DNA of 64,000 bases from Aphrocallistes beatrix (GCA_963281255.1 OY725499.1:1-64000); one strand, 5' to 3'; numbered from the stretch's first letter, positions 22,431 to 34,222 are shown. The notes: generated by a model not told the origin, from the sequence alone. Numbers and translations: made by a program.

Positions 22431-25400
22431 TTATTTGTCCGCACTCGGCTGTCTCTGTGTGAGAACCCCCAACATTGTTAAAACACTTTCCAGCTTCTCT
22501 TCTACGCGAGTGTAGCGAGTGTTCACCTCTTCGCTTAGCTTCTCAATCTACAGAGACAGATAGTAATCTACTCAGAAAATAAGCATACACCCTTACATTA
22601 AGTGACCACATGTTAAGCTTTTGTAAGTGCAGTTTACTTTGAATTGGGAAATGTTCAGGTTTTAAAGACACTGCCTAGGAATTTCCAATCCTTTGTAAAG
22701 GTGAAGAAAAACGCAACGTGTATCTCTCTAACACAACACTGACTGCTCGCGTACCTTGCTGTTGCTGTCTCGGAGCTGTGTCTGCAGCTCGTCCATCTGT
22801 GCACTCAGGTCTCTGCCGTTCACCTCGTGCGTGCGGCTCGTGAATCTCTGATGCTGGTACAGCTGTTCGTTCGTCACCTCGGGGAGATAGTCTCTGAACC
22901 CGACGCTCCCTCGCTCTACGAACTCGTCCATGGAATCCACTCCGTAGTACTTGTGCAGCTTCTCGACAGAAATGTTCACAGAGTCGGAGCGCATTTTCTC
23001 TCGGAAGTTATAGATGCGCGCGAGAAGAGAAGTGTCCTGCGTCTGAATCACGAAGTTGAGGCGGTACCAGGCCACCACCTTCTGCGCGTTCTTCTTCACG
23101 TTCGAATACCTGAGTACCAATCAACATAAGCAGCGTATTAGAATGATAACCATACATTATAATGTATAAGGAATTATTACCATATATGGTAACCTATAAG
23201 AACTATGACCATATATGGTAATCTATAAGCATCATTACCATATGCGGCGAGGTATAGGAGGTGCCTTACCTGTCAGTGAGCTGGGCGATGAGCAGGTTGA
23301 GGTAGATGACGATGGTGATGAAGAGGAAGACGAGGAAGATGAGGGTAGAGAACCAGTTCAGCGAGAGAGGATAGTTCGTTTCGTAGATCGGCGCCGCTTC
23401 CAGTAACACTCTCAGTCCCAGCAGGAACACCCACCACACCTCACTATCCACCCCGTCCGTGTACATCCCAGGCTCTATGTCCCCCACGCGGCAGTAGGCC
23501 GTGGGGGAGGTGACGTTGCTGGCACAGGCCGTGCTGTTCACGGTCCAGACCCGCGGCACGCGGAGACTGACGTAGAAAGCGCCGGCGAAGACGAACAGAC
23601 TCCACACGAAGAAGAGGAGGAAGTACGGAATCTCGTTCAGACTGACGCTGACCAGAATGCGGATGTACGTCCCGAAGCTGTAGTAGACGTTGAAGAGTTT
23701 GAAGAAACGGAAGCAGTTCAGCACGAAAGCGATCGGCATCGCGATCCACTGGAGGGGGGAAGCGACGGCGCGGAGAATAATAGTAACGAACAAGAAAGCC
23801 AGACCTCCCTGATCGAACCAGTTGAAGCTGTCAGAGAAGTAGTCTATCAGGAACCGAGCTATCAGGTTGTTAGCCAACCAGTGCGAGACCCTCCCACTCA
23901 GGTCTGGTTTCTCCTCCTCCTCCTTCTCCTTCCTCGCCGCTGCTAGCTTGGCGGGGTCTATGTCGTCCAGCTCGATCGGGTCTTCCGTGATGGTCGTGAG
24001 TCGCCTGGAAGGACTGCGGTTTTCTCTCTTCTGCGCTTTCAGTCTCCGCTCGCGCTTGTGGTGCAGGTAGGTCCAGGTGCGTCTGAATATCTCCACGATC
24101 TCGATCCCCTCCGTCAGCAAGTTGGACAGCCAGAACAGGAGGACGTAGATCTCGGCGAGGAGGCGCAGGACGGACTTGAAATTCCTGAATCCTTCGTAGC
24201 TGTTCGGATCTTGCTGTCTCGCCGCCACCACGAAGGAGTAGAACATGGCGAGGAGGAAGATGAAGAACATGATGGTCTTGTAGATGAGGAAGAACCGCCC
24301 GAACCGCTTCATCCGGTCTGTCACGAAGAGACGGATGGTGCCGTGGTAGGCCAGCTCTTCCAGACGCAGGTCCGAGATGAGTTTGATGAAGTAGGGCCGT
24401 GAGAATTTGAACTTGGTGTCTCCTGGCAGCTGGTTCTCCACGTCCGTGTCCAAATACCTAAACTTCACCTAACAACAGCCAATGAAAACTCCCTATCAAC
24501 CATATCGCCGCAAAGGAATGCCTACCTTAGCCTGTGAGGTGTTCCCCTCCTCGGGGATGACCATGCGATCCAGCAGCGCGGCGGCGCACTTGACCATGCG
24601 CTTCTTGAGGACGTTGCAGAGCGAGAACTCCTGCGAGCGCACGAAGTCGTGCACGTAGTCCGAGTACGGCGCCTCGCGCAGCACCAAAAGCGCGGCTGCC
24701 TCGTCGCGGTTGTTATTGAGCGCCAGCTCCAGCGCGGAATTCCGCAGCGAGTCGGTGCACTGGAAACTGGCGCCGCTCGCGATCAGCTCCGCCGCGGCCG
24801 TCACGTGTCCGTTCATGCTGGCCGCCATCAGCGGCGTGCGCGAGTGCGGCCCGCAGCGCACGTCGATGCTGGCGCCGAACGAGATGAGGATTGGGATGAT
24901 GGAGGAGCGGCCTTTCTCCGCCGCGATGAAGAGCGCGGACTTTTCCGCGGAGTTCATCGCATTCACAGGACACTCCCTCCTACACAACACCTCTATCACT
25001 CAGCTCCTACCCTATATTGTGCCATAAGCACACTTGTAAACATCTTAGGATTTACACTAAATCCAGAGATTTAACTGTAGAATGCCCATCATTTATGTGC
25101 CTTCGCAGTTTTGTGGCTTCAGTTGCATAAAAAATGGCTGGGAGACATCCGCGATATCGGGGACACTGTGTCCCCAGTGGGCATTCTACGGTTAAGGTCA
25201 ATTCATGTTCCAACAATAGCTATTTATTTGCGATAAAGATGGGAGATATGCATGATCTGCTTTAAGATTGGTAAGAACTATTTTGTTATTAACGAATATA
25301 ATTCAAAAAAGCATTGCATTTGGGGATCTTCTGCTAAATTTTCTAGGTTGCCAGGTGTGCTATCGCTTCTTACCTGAGCAGGAGGAGCACGACGTTATCC

Positions 25401-26447
25401 ACTCCGGACACACACGCATAGTGCAGGGGACTATTCTTGGTTTCGTCCAACACATTCACGATCTGAGTTCCCGGGTCCTGACACAACAAGAACTCCACCA
25501 CTGAAGTGAAGCCCTTGCGAGCTGCCAGATGTATGGGAGTGCGCTCGTCATCTGACCGCACGTAGATGCTGCAATGGTGATTGAGTAGAATCTTCATTAC
25601 CTGTGGCAAGTAAGCATATTTAAACTCTGCTCTATGACGTAACTTCCCATGACTATGTTCTAATAACGCCACGAAGTGCAACCTCATGCTAATTCAGCTA
25701 CGCAATGCCAATCAAAGTTGTGCAGTGGAAGCTACGAGTGAAACTAAGAACTTCTTCGTCCCTCATTGCAGTGTTATAGATTGAATCAGCAGAAGTACTC
25801 ACCTCCAAAGATCCAGAGTAGGCTGCGTGGTGCATCGCAGTGAATCCGGACTCTCCCTTCTCGAAGGGCGGAGCCTCGGCCTTGAGCAGCAGCTCCACCA
25901 TGTGTCCGTTGTTCAGCTTGCAGGCCTGGTGCAGGCTGTAGCAGAGGTCGTAGAGCTCCTCGGGGTCCATGTGCGTCTTGCTCAGCTTGCCCAGCACCAG
26001 CTGGAGGATGTCCGCACGCCCGTAGGTGGCTGCGAGTGCCATCAGGTCCGGTTCCAGTTGGCTGGGGTCGCTGACTTGTCCTGTGAAAGCTCCCGGCTTC
26101 AGCGTCGAACTGAGAGTCCTCGAAGTAATCTCCCCACTTTCAGCTGCAGAAATAACATATTTATGCACTTATCCATGGTCCAATCCAGTGCTAGTAGCTA
26201 GAGACTAACGCTGCAAGGAACAGTCGGCAAGAAGGCACTCCTTGATGAGGTCCATGTCATGGCTGAGCATCGCCTCTCTCAGGAATCTGTACTGGTTCTT
26301 GTTCACAAACTGCTTGGCGCGATTCGAGTAGAAAAAGCGAGAAATGGAATAGATTGGGAGACCTCGCGTCACACTGATATTCTCGTCCGGAGTAGGCAGA
26401 GATTGTTTCGCGGTGAGTTCCAGGAGATCTATCTCCTGAGACGCCAT
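22431..26447 (-). CDS. Ankyrin-repeat TRP-like cation channel
   Basis: Seven exons (26210-26447, 25803-26143, 25374-25600, 24526-24979, 23270-24468, 22755-23109, 22431-22547) give 976 residues in frame. The first ~440 residues hold ankyrin repeats (RTPIHLAARKG, NSPLHYACVSG, SALFIAAEKG, RTPLMAASMNG). Six hydrophobic segments follow. A long charged loop separates S2 and S3, and the S5-pore stretch has two N-glycosylation sequons (NST, NVT) and two cysteines. S6 ends YLNLLIAQLTDRY, in the style of TRPV/TRPA-type gates. The tail ends in a coiled coil (MDELQTQLR, EEVNTRYTRVEEKLESV) that could tetramerise. It does not fit one named TRP subfamily well. A CArG-box minisatellite lies directly upstream. 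Confidence 0.85.
23150..23250. repeat. CCATATATGG palindromic repeat, three to four units
   Basis: Units of about 33 bp with ACCATATATGGTAAYCTATAAG lie in the TRP-like gene's intron 23110-23269. The first and last units are diverged. Confidence 0.75.
25075..25191. mobile_element. piggyBac-like MITE (117 bp, TTAA flanks)
   Basis: Inverted ends CTGTAGAATGCCCA and TGGGCATTCTACGG are flanked on each side by TTAA, the piggyBac target duplication. It lies in an intron of the channel gene. The core AAAATGGCTGGGAGACATCC is shared with the element at 48627-48723. Confidence 0.75.
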
Positions 26448-26489
26448 CTCTTCATAAAAGGAATTAATTCACAAGATACTTATAAAAGC

Positions 26490-26832
26490 AGTATTTCCTT
26501 ATAAGGAATGTTATAAGGATAGCAGTCATAATAATACACTTCCTTATAAGGAATTGTTATAAGGATAGCAGCCATAATAATACACTTCCTTATAAGGAAT
26601 GTTATAAGGATAGCAGTCATAATAATACACTTCCTTAGAAGGAATGTTATAAGGATAGCAGTCATAATAATACACTTCCTTAGAAGGAATGTTATAAGGA
26701 TAGCAGTCATAATAATACACCTTATAAGGAATGTTATAAGGACAGTTGTTACATAGGAACATTTCCTTATAAGGAATGTTATAAGGACAGTTGTTATAGA
26801 GGACAATTCCTTATAAAGAATGTTATAAATAC
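26490..26832. repeat. 45-bp minisatellite with perfect CArG boxes, upstream of the TRP-like gene
   Basis: Seven to eight units of about 45 bp carry TTCCTTATAAGGAATGTTAT plus AAGGATAGCAG-type sequence. Five units hold a perfect CC(A/T)6GG box, CCTTATAAGG, at 26497, 26542, 26588, 26720 and 26765. Two others read CCTTAGAAGG and the last is CCTTATAAAG. CArG boxes are the binding site of SRF. The array lies 50-385 bp upstream of the start codon at 26447. Reading frames across it are an effect of the 45-bp period. Confidence 0.9.
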
Positions 26833-27196
26833 CGCTGGTAGAGGAAGGGAACTGGCAATTCCAAATCATTTCGAGTAATCCTTACAAAATCCAATACTGC
26901 AGCATAACTTAGGGACTCAAGATATGATTGGATGTTACATTGTAGAGGTGAGCTAAGTCTGATATATAATCCCTCCCAATATCTTAGTTTACACAATTGG
27001 ATAAAATTTCATATAAACATCTACTAGACAAAAGCTAGACGAGCAGCATGTATGTGGATGCATATAAGACAGACTGAAAATTACGGAAAATAACATACAC
27101 ATAAACAAAAAAAAAACAACAAACAAAGATAAAGAAAGATAGCGGAATCTGCAAAGTGAGTTGCGGCGCGGGGTAACTAAGTGCGAATTGCGGTAT
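26833..27196. other. Intergenic spacer
   Basis: This is the AT-rich stretch between the CArG array and the stop codon of the second bZIP gene. I see no gene. It should contain that gene's 3' UTR; an A-rich run lies at 27107-27117. Confidence 0.5.
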
Positions 27197-29073
27197 TTAA
27201 TTGAGCTGGTCCTGCGCGGAACTCTCGAGGTCCATCGGCTCGGGTTTGACGGGAGCAGAGGGGTCGCTCTCCTCCGTCGGGGGCAACATCCCCACGCTCT
27301 GCTGGAAATCGGAGATCTCCTGCTGCAGCCGGCCTTTGTCCGACATCAGCAGCCTCCTCTTGGACTTGAGGGACTCGAACTCGTCGGACAGGTGCTGCTC
27401 CTCGCTCTTCTTGCGGCGGCGGCATTCCTCTGCCGCTTTCTTGTTCATCGCCTTGCGGCGCAGCTCTCTTATATAGGCGCGCTCCTCGTCAGAGAACGTG
27501 TTGTTGTCGATGATGGCGTTCAGGTCAGTGACGGAGAGGTCGAGCACCTTGTTGATGTCCACCATCTCCAGGAAGGTCTTGTTGGAGAGGACGGAGTCGG
27601 AGGAGAGCGCGTACTCGCTGTGGAGGATGGGCAGCGCCTTGGAGCATTTGGTCTCGTACTCCTCGCGTGTCAGGAGGGGGCGGTCTTTCTGGGAGAGTAT
27701 CAAGTTCTCTTTCAAGTCCACTAACAAGACACGCATTCATAACGCACTGCGCATAATGGCAGTAAAGAATGGAGCAACTTGGTTGGTTTCAGTTCAGATA
27801 ACAAACAAGAACTAACAAGTACTGCTCAACTTACATTCAAGCTTTATCTTCTTTTCTGTGGAAGGTGTGATGACGTCATGTCGCTTGGCTCCTAAACACA
27901 GAGAGTGAAATCAAATAGCATCGCAGTGTGCGAGGATAAAGTTTCCACACAGGTGGAGAGTAAATCAAACTTAATTACGCTCTACAGTGATAATTGTTAG
28001 TGATATTATCACAGTGCAAAGTACAACAGAGTTGGTAGTTGGGCAACAGCATCTGCTGCGTCTCAGCTAATGCAACTGCTTATTGAACACAATTACGGCG
28101 CGTATTGCGCGTAGGCGAGCAGAGAAAATGTTATTACAACTCCGGCCGACGGCTTTAGCATATAATTATCAACAATTAGCGGTGAATAAGACATTCTCTT
28201 CAATTAGCATTATTCAAAGCTAAGTAGCAGCAATTATAATCCGAAACTAAATGCTGTATTCAAACTCTAATTTGACACCACCCTACGAAATTAATCGTTA
28301 CATGATAATTCCATCTTAGAACTTTCTCTCTATTGCTACATCGCCGCTCTAATTCCACCTTAATTTATTTTTTGCACTATCAAATCATTGCCTTCTACCT
28401 CCACTTTCGAGTTCGCATGAGAATACGTAGTGGCTGGGTGACTACCATTAACTAGACTGGTCTATGAGCGCTGCTACGTCAGGTTCTAAGCAAATTCCCA
28501 GCCTTCTTTCAGCGCAATTAACACCAAACTGTCGATTGCAATCGAATTTCGAACGAAGAATATTCGCACAAAAAATCGGGAAACTCACCTCGCGAGACGT
28601 TTTGCATTTTGAGGATAGAGCGCGCGTGCTTCTGTACGGCAGCGGCCGGTTTCCTCCCATCAGCAATCAGAACCGGTTTATAGACCGGAACCTGCTTCCT
28701 GGCGGCGGCGGGGTTCTTCTGCAGGTTGTTGATGAGCAGGCAGCGCCAGTACTGCTGCAGCTGCGCTTGGTACAGGAGCCAGGCCACCTGCGAGTTCACC
28801 AGAACCGGGCGAGCCCCACCGGCCGCGGGTTTGAGGCTGGAGCTGGAGTCTGAGTCTGTGGTCGAGTCATCGAACGTGTCCGTGGAACTTTGGGGCGAGG
28901 GGGGCTCTGATTTTAAAATGCTTTCTATGGAGAAGGGATTGATGGGTTTGGCGGAGGGGGAAAGGATTTCTGTCTTAATTTGGCTGACCTGTAACAAATT
29001 GAAAATATAAAACAGAAGTTCTAGTGCGTGGGACACAGAGATGAAACAGCCTTGAACTTACTTGGGTAGCCAT
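27197..29073 (-). CDS. CNC/Maf-like bZIP factor with an eh1-type corepressor motif
   Basis: The exons are 29062-29073 (MATQ), 28589-28988, about 27833-27891 (left edge uncertain by a few bases) and 27197-27720, giving about 331 residues. Residues about 19-27 read NPFSIESIL, matching the eh1 motif F-S-I-x-x-I-L that recruits Groucho/TLE corepressors. A Ser/Asp-rich stretch and an NSQVAWLLYQAQLQQYW segment follow. The C-terminal exon has an extended-homology-like helix (LSVTDLNAI, FSDEERAYIREL), a basic region with NKKAAEECR, which keeps the invariant Asn and Arg, and a leucine zipper. The basic region fits CNC/Maf-related bZIPs best. A TGACGTCA palindrome lies inside the coding part of exon 3 (27870-27877). 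Confidence 0.82.
27892..28588. other. Long intron of the bZIP gene
   Basis: A 0.7-kb AT-rich intron between exons 2 and 3. I found no nested gene, transposon ends or tandem repeat. Confidence 0.5.
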
Positions 29074-29156
29074 TTGTGAAAGTGAATATTGTTGAGAGGG
29101 AATTGGAGGTTAAATAGTAGAGAGAGGTTGAGGTTGGAAGGATCCTATTTCAGATG

Positions 29157-29164
29157 CTTATATA
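29157..29164 (-). promoter_or_regulatory. TATA box upstream of the CNC/Maf-like bZIP
   Basis: TATATAAG on the minus strand, 84 bp upstream of the ATG at 29073. A Maf-site half core, TGCTGAC (29185-29191), lies just beyond it. The TATA call is positional; the Maf half-site is weak because a 7-mer occurs often by chance. Confidence 0.4.
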
Positions 29165-29639
29165 GATACTGCGCGCTGCTTTTCTGCTGACAATATTTTC
29201 GCTTTCATCATGTATGTCGCTGTCGGTTGGCGATTCTGCAACTGGCGTCATTTCAACAAACAAAGTTTGCGCAACAAAGGAAGACTGCTGAACAGATAAT
29301 TAAGCTTTCAAGTAATATCCTGTGATAAAAACTAATTCTTTCTCTTTCATAGCTTTTGGAGTAAACAGAATAATTAAAATCCCGATAGACAAAAAATAAA
29401 TGCAAATCGCATACATAAGCTAATATCATCAGGGACAGCAGACAAGTGTAAAGTTTATCCAGTCACCATTTTGTCTTGTGAAGTGTTGTTACACAATGTT
29501 TTTGCTGATAAATGCTTAAAAAATACTTCGTAGAAAGCATAAAATAAAATTTTCACTGATTCAACAAATTAGTCCCTGGGAAATGGGATTTATAATCAAA
29601 ATTATGTTGAACAAATATAAACGAATCATCATGCAAAGT

Positions 29640-29860
29640 AAATACAAGCAAAGTTCCTTGTGTTGCTAGGTATAACTTGATTGGAATGTAGCTTGTGTTG
29701 CTAGGTATAGTTGGGTTGGAATGTATATTATTTCGCTAGGTAGAAAGTAAATGTACCTTATGTTGTTAGGTAATGTTAGTTAGGAATGTACTTTATGTTG
29801 TTATGTTAAGATAGAAGGAATGTACCTTATGTTGCTATGTAGGGATAGATTGGTATGCCA
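29640..29860. repeat. ~36-bp minisatellite of the CTTATGTTGCTAGG family
   Basis: About six diverged units each contain CTT(A/G)TGTTGCTAGGTA and end in GGAATGTA. It lies in the spacer between the pyruvate kinase 3' end (30020) and the bZIP promoter. No gene is visible in the remaining 29200-30019. Confidence 0.75.
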
Positions 29861-30019
29861 ATACATTAACACGTATCTTAGATCGGAATTCAGAATATTA
29901 TCAAGTAAATCCATCGATTATTATTACATCACACAATTGGGTCATTATAACAACATAGAAAAAAAGCACTAGAAAAGTCACTAACCTATTCGATATTATC
30001 AATTCTACACACAAACATC

Positions 30020-33000
30020 TCAGTCGACGTTGATGATCCGGATGGTGTTGGTAGCCGCGGGGCCCGGCCTCCACCCGCTCACGACGATGATGGTGGATCC
30101 CTTCTCCAGAATGCTGCGCTCCTTCGCAATGCTCACCGACTTCTGAATGCGGAATTCCACGTCCGCCACCCACGGCTCCTTCTTCGGCTCCGTGATCAGC
30201 ACTGGCAGAGTTCCGCGGTACAGATGCACGATGCGCGCCACGTGTGCGTCCCTGGTGATGGTGATGATGGGGCAGCGGGGCCGGTACTTGGCCAGGAGGA
30301 ACGCCGTGGTGCCGGTCGTGGTCAGGCAGATGATGGCCGCGGCGTAGTGCACGAAGGAAGCGTCGACCGCCGCGATCGCGATGGCCGTGGCCGTGTCTGT
30401 GGGCGTAGGCGTGGAGTACCTGGGGAAGTGATGGAAAGTCACGAGCGAGAAATTATTGCCTCAGAAGTCACGGGATGGATCTGCATGGAAACGACAGCAG
30501 GACATTAGATACACACCTGTAAGCTATTATGCTAATGGATATTCTAGAATTCTTCTGGTCATTTTGGCTAAGTGGAATGCTCGCCATGTGACTTCGATAA
30601 TACTAATATTCAGCAAAAAATAGCAAATCAAAACAGATATGATTACCTCCTCGCACCAGACTTATCTTAATAAGCAAATCTGATAGTGCACAACAACAGA
30701 AAACAATGAAATTAAGCTGAATTGAACAACGCATATCTTCCATCAGCACTTACGCTACACGCACCTGTGTCAGGCGTCAGGCCAAGATTACTGAAAAACA
30801 ATGAGCTGTGTGGAAATTTAATATTGAGAAACTACACTAAAATGACGAATGGAAAATGGTGGATTGAATTAGAACAATACTTTAGTGCCTGTTAAACTGC
30901 CCTAAAGACATAATCCAAGTCTACGAGATTAGTTCTAGAAACAGTTTTTGTGATTCGACTGAGTAGATTGCACAAATTATGCTTGAAAGTTATGACTCAA
31001 TCGGAAAATGTGTTTCGAAATATTAAAACTAGATGTCATCATAAATGGTTCAGTGCAAAAAAAAACTGAAGCAAAAAAATAAAACTGAGAAATCGTAAAT
31101 GCGCATTTCAAATCAGTGACTAGCATTCTGAAAGTAATTTAATATTCCATCCAGAAGTATTTACTCCTAGAAGCTCTAGGCTGCAGAGAGGATAGGGGGG
31201 GGCACCAAGGACAATTGTACACCACAGGACAGAGGTCCTCTCTGGTCCTCTCAGGTCCTCTCAGCACCCCTCCTCCAGGCGGTCTTGAATATTGGTACTA
31301 TACCCATGATCACAGGCCTCTCAACCTAGTATTCAACAATTCGTGTGGGAAATCGTGAGATGATGGTAATGGTCTCATATAACAGAGCGAAATCGTGAGA
31401 GTTGAAAGCATGGCTTTATCTAGGATTTTCCAAAAAAGAAAAAAGTTACATGGCACCCAAACAGGGGTTTATCTTGTAATTCCAGGAGTGATAGAAACCC
31501 AGCACCAAAATCGAATCACACTGCAAGCACCTTGGCTCCTCCGACGATACCAGACTGGCGCCTAAAAGTGCCGGCCGAGCACCTAGATAAACCACTGGTT
31601 GAGAGGCCTGCGATCACACACAACCGCGGTTCTAAACCTACCGCAGCTCCTCGAAGTAAGTCTTGTGGAACATGCAGGCCTCGGCCTCCAGACAGATGCG
31701 GGACATGATGTCCACGGCCTCCACAGGGTAGCGTCCCTTCGCCGTCTCTCCGCTCAGCATGACGCAGTCCGCCCCGTCGTGCACGGCGTTCCCTACGTCC
31801 GACACTTCGGCCCGAGTGGGGCGTGGCCGGTCGACCATGCTCTCCAGCATCTGAGTGGCCACGATGACTGGCTTATTCGCGAGGTTGCACTTGGCTATCA
31901 TTACTTTCTGTGCGACGAAAACCTACACGACAAATCGAATTTGGATAAAACTCAGCATTCTTCTTAGCGAATCACATGCATGCGTCTGCTCATCCACGTT
32001 TGTGAATTCTTGTAATTCCTCGGCCATAAATGCTACTGATAATCTATATGGCATTAACCGTAGCAATGTGTAAGCAGAATTCTTATCAGCGCAGCAATTT
32101 TGCTCAGGATATTATCTCAACAGATATTTTATTCATAAATTCCGCACTTTTTCAGGACGAATCTCTATCCCCATGTCTCCTCTGGCTACCATCACTCCGT
32201 CCGTCTCCTCCAAGACCTCATCGAACTTGTCCAGTCCCTCCTGGTTCTCGATCTTGGCGATTATCAAGATGTCCTTGACCGCAGGTCCCAGGGCCTCTCT
32301 GATGTCCAGAATGTCCTCCCTCTTGCGGATGAAGGAAGCGAAGATCATATCCACTTTCTGCTCCACCCCGAACTGAATGTCCTTCTTGTCCTTCTCCGAT
32401 AGCGCTGGGAGATCTAGAATAACCCAAACAATGATCAATGAGAGCATTCCAATGAAATCATCTTAGCAACATAAGGCACTATTTACGAATAGGAAAGTGA
32501 TGTACGAACCATTGATCCGAGATAAGTATACTTGGTTTGCTTAATAAATGCACTTTGTTCGAAGTTTATTTGCCATTAAGAGACGAAATTACCATTATAT
32601 ATACGCTTGGGACTTGTGGGTAACTTGGTAATAGGCGAAATCCATTGTATTACAGCATTCCTTATTTCTGTTGCCTAGCAACATAAGCAATACCATTTAC
32701 ATATACAGTAGAACTCGGATAAGACGTATCCCTTCGGAAAGGAATTATTAGTACGTATTATCCGTAAGTACGTACTAACCGAGTTTGTACTACATAGAAA
32801 TCTATATTATAGATGGATTTTGGTTCAGAAAAACGAGTACGTACTAAACCGAAGAACGTATTATCTGAGTCGTACTAACCGAGTTCTACTGTACTTAACA
32901 TTACCGCATTCCTTCTAATATTTGCCTAGCAACATAAGAGCAATGCATATAAACCTACCAACTTCTGCTGTTGGGAGATTCACTCCTTTCCTGCTGCCCA

Positions 33001-33947
33001 GCTTGCCGCCGTTACGGATGACGGTCTTCAAGAAGTCCTTGCCTACCTCCACCACCTCGAGCGAGATCAGTCCGTCGTCCACGAACACACATTCGCCTGG
33101 CTTCAGCACTTGTGTGATGTTAGTGTAGTCTACGTAGATCTTCTCGTGGGTGCCTTTCTTGTAGAAAGACTCATTCGTAGTCAGAGTGAGGAAGTTCCCA
33201 GCAGTCAACGTTATCTTTAAAATAGAAACTTCAAACACTTAACAGTGGTATTCTCATATGATTAATCTTCACACCTCTGCGCTTCCGCCTCCTTCCAGCT
33301 CTCCAGTCCGTATCTCGGGTCCCTTCGTGTCCAGAGCAATCGCGACCGGAAGTTCAGGGTTTAGCTTGCACGCGGCTCTCACATTCTCGACCACTTCGGC
33401 GTGATACTCGTGCGACCCGTGACTGAAGTTCAGACGAGCTACGAACAGAAATTGAGAAGATTAGAAATGTATTAAAAAGTTGAATTTCCGAGTGCTCAGA
33501 ATTCAACAACTGTATTGCAGCGGAATTCGCTTATTAGCAACTAGGGTTTTATTCCAATAGGTTGCGAATACGAGAAGTTGCTAATAAGGGAACAGAATTA
33601 ATACGAAATCTACACTGGGGGCTTGAAAATTGGTTGCTAATAGAGCAATACTGCTAATAGGGGCGGTTGCTTATAAGCGAATTCCACTGTATTTGAACTT
33701 TTCTCCTTCCCAGCTGTTAGCTAGGATTCTCACCTATGTTCATTCCTGCCTTGATGAGTCTGTCCAGCACTTCTACGCTCTTGGAGGCGGGACCGATCGT
33801 ACAGATGATTGTTGTGTTCCTGCGAGAGTGCTGCATGGCTGTCGGGTTGAGTGAGGAGAGGTGTGAAATGTGTCCTCTCTGCTCAGACCACTTGTAGTAG
33901 GTGGGCACCAGACTGGAAGTCCGTTCTCTCTCTTCTCTCTCCGCCAT
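30020..33947 (-). CDS. PK: Pyruvate kinase
   Basis: Six exons (33734-33947, 33275-33438, 32959-33214, 32148-32413, 31642-31922, 30020-30419) give 526 residues; animal PKs have about 530. The enzyme converts phosphoenolpyruvate and ADP to pyruvate and ATP in the cytosol. Conserved pieces are [58 protein letters not shown] (active-site Lys and Glu), [14 protein letters not shown] (Asp that binds the metal) and [15 protein letters not shown]. The C-terminal [11 protein letters not shown] matches the effector loop that binds fructose-1,6-bisphosphate in PKM/PKL. No key residue appears lost. Exon 1 begins at the ATG at 33947; the upstream in-frame TTG at 33953 is not needed. The last intron is long (30420-31641) and contains a hAT-like MITE. 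Confidence 0.97.
31409..31597. mobile_element. hAT-like MITE, family G, copy 1
   Basis: About 190 bp with ends CATGGCTTTATCTAGGATTT and the inverted CCTAGATAAACCACTG. The same element is found at 52254-52457 and 61455-61625. It lies in the last intron of pyruvate kinase. There is no coding capacity. Confidence 0.8.
32706..32891. mobile_element. pogo-like MITE, family B
   Basis: Inverted ends CAGTAGAACTCGG and CCGAGTTCTACTG, about 186 bp, flanked by TA on both sides. The interior has repeated GTACGTACTAA words. It lies in a pyruvate kinase intron (32414-32958). Confidence 0.8.
33518..33689. mobile_element. pogo-like MITE, family A, copy 1
   Basis: Ends CAGCGGAATTCGCTTATTAG and the inverted GCTTATAAGCGAATTCCACTG. 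Related copies lie at 43390-43547 and 49834-49993. It is in a pyruvate kinase intron and non-coding. Confidence 0.8.
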
Positions 33948-34032
33948 AGTCAATGCTAGTCTTCACACTGAGTTATTAATTAGAATTATTCAATTTCCTA
34001 TAAGACTTTAACCCGCGGTTGGCTAGGAATGT

Positions 34033-34075
34033 TGAAAGTGAAAATGAAAGTACATTGAAAGTGAAAGTGAAAGTG
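34033..34075. promoter_or_regulatory. Repeated AAGTGA hexamers (IRF/ISRE-like) upstream of pyruvate kinase
   Basis: Five GAAAGT words lie in 43 bp, including three in direct tandem (GAAAGTGAAAGTGAAAGTG), about 90-130 bp upstream of the pyruvate kinase ATG. GAAANNGAAA repeats are the recognition pattern of interferon regulatory factors. A chance purine repeat is the alternative. Confidence 0.4.
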
Positions 34076-34222
34076 GGGTTTTCTCTATTTATACTTTTGA
34101 GACGTAGCCAGGCGAGGGTTTAAAGTTTCATTTCAAATGATTCAAATATACACAACACTATACACACAACAGAAGAAGCCTGCTTGGGTAAAGAGCGGGA
34201 ATAAAAGGCGTTAAAAACCGCG

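Noticed and set aside
26480-26869. Minus-strand frames reading YYYDCYPYNIPSKE repeats
   Set aside because: Product of the 45-bp CArG minisatellite, not protein coding.
29185-29191. Maf half-site TGCTGAC as evidence of bZIP autoregulation
   Set aside because: A single 7-mer is expected by chance. Kept only as a remark beside the TATA box.
31190-31275. Short GGTCCTCTC-rich stretch in a pyruvate kinase intron
   Set aside because: Simple local repetition of about three words. No array or element boundaries could be defined.
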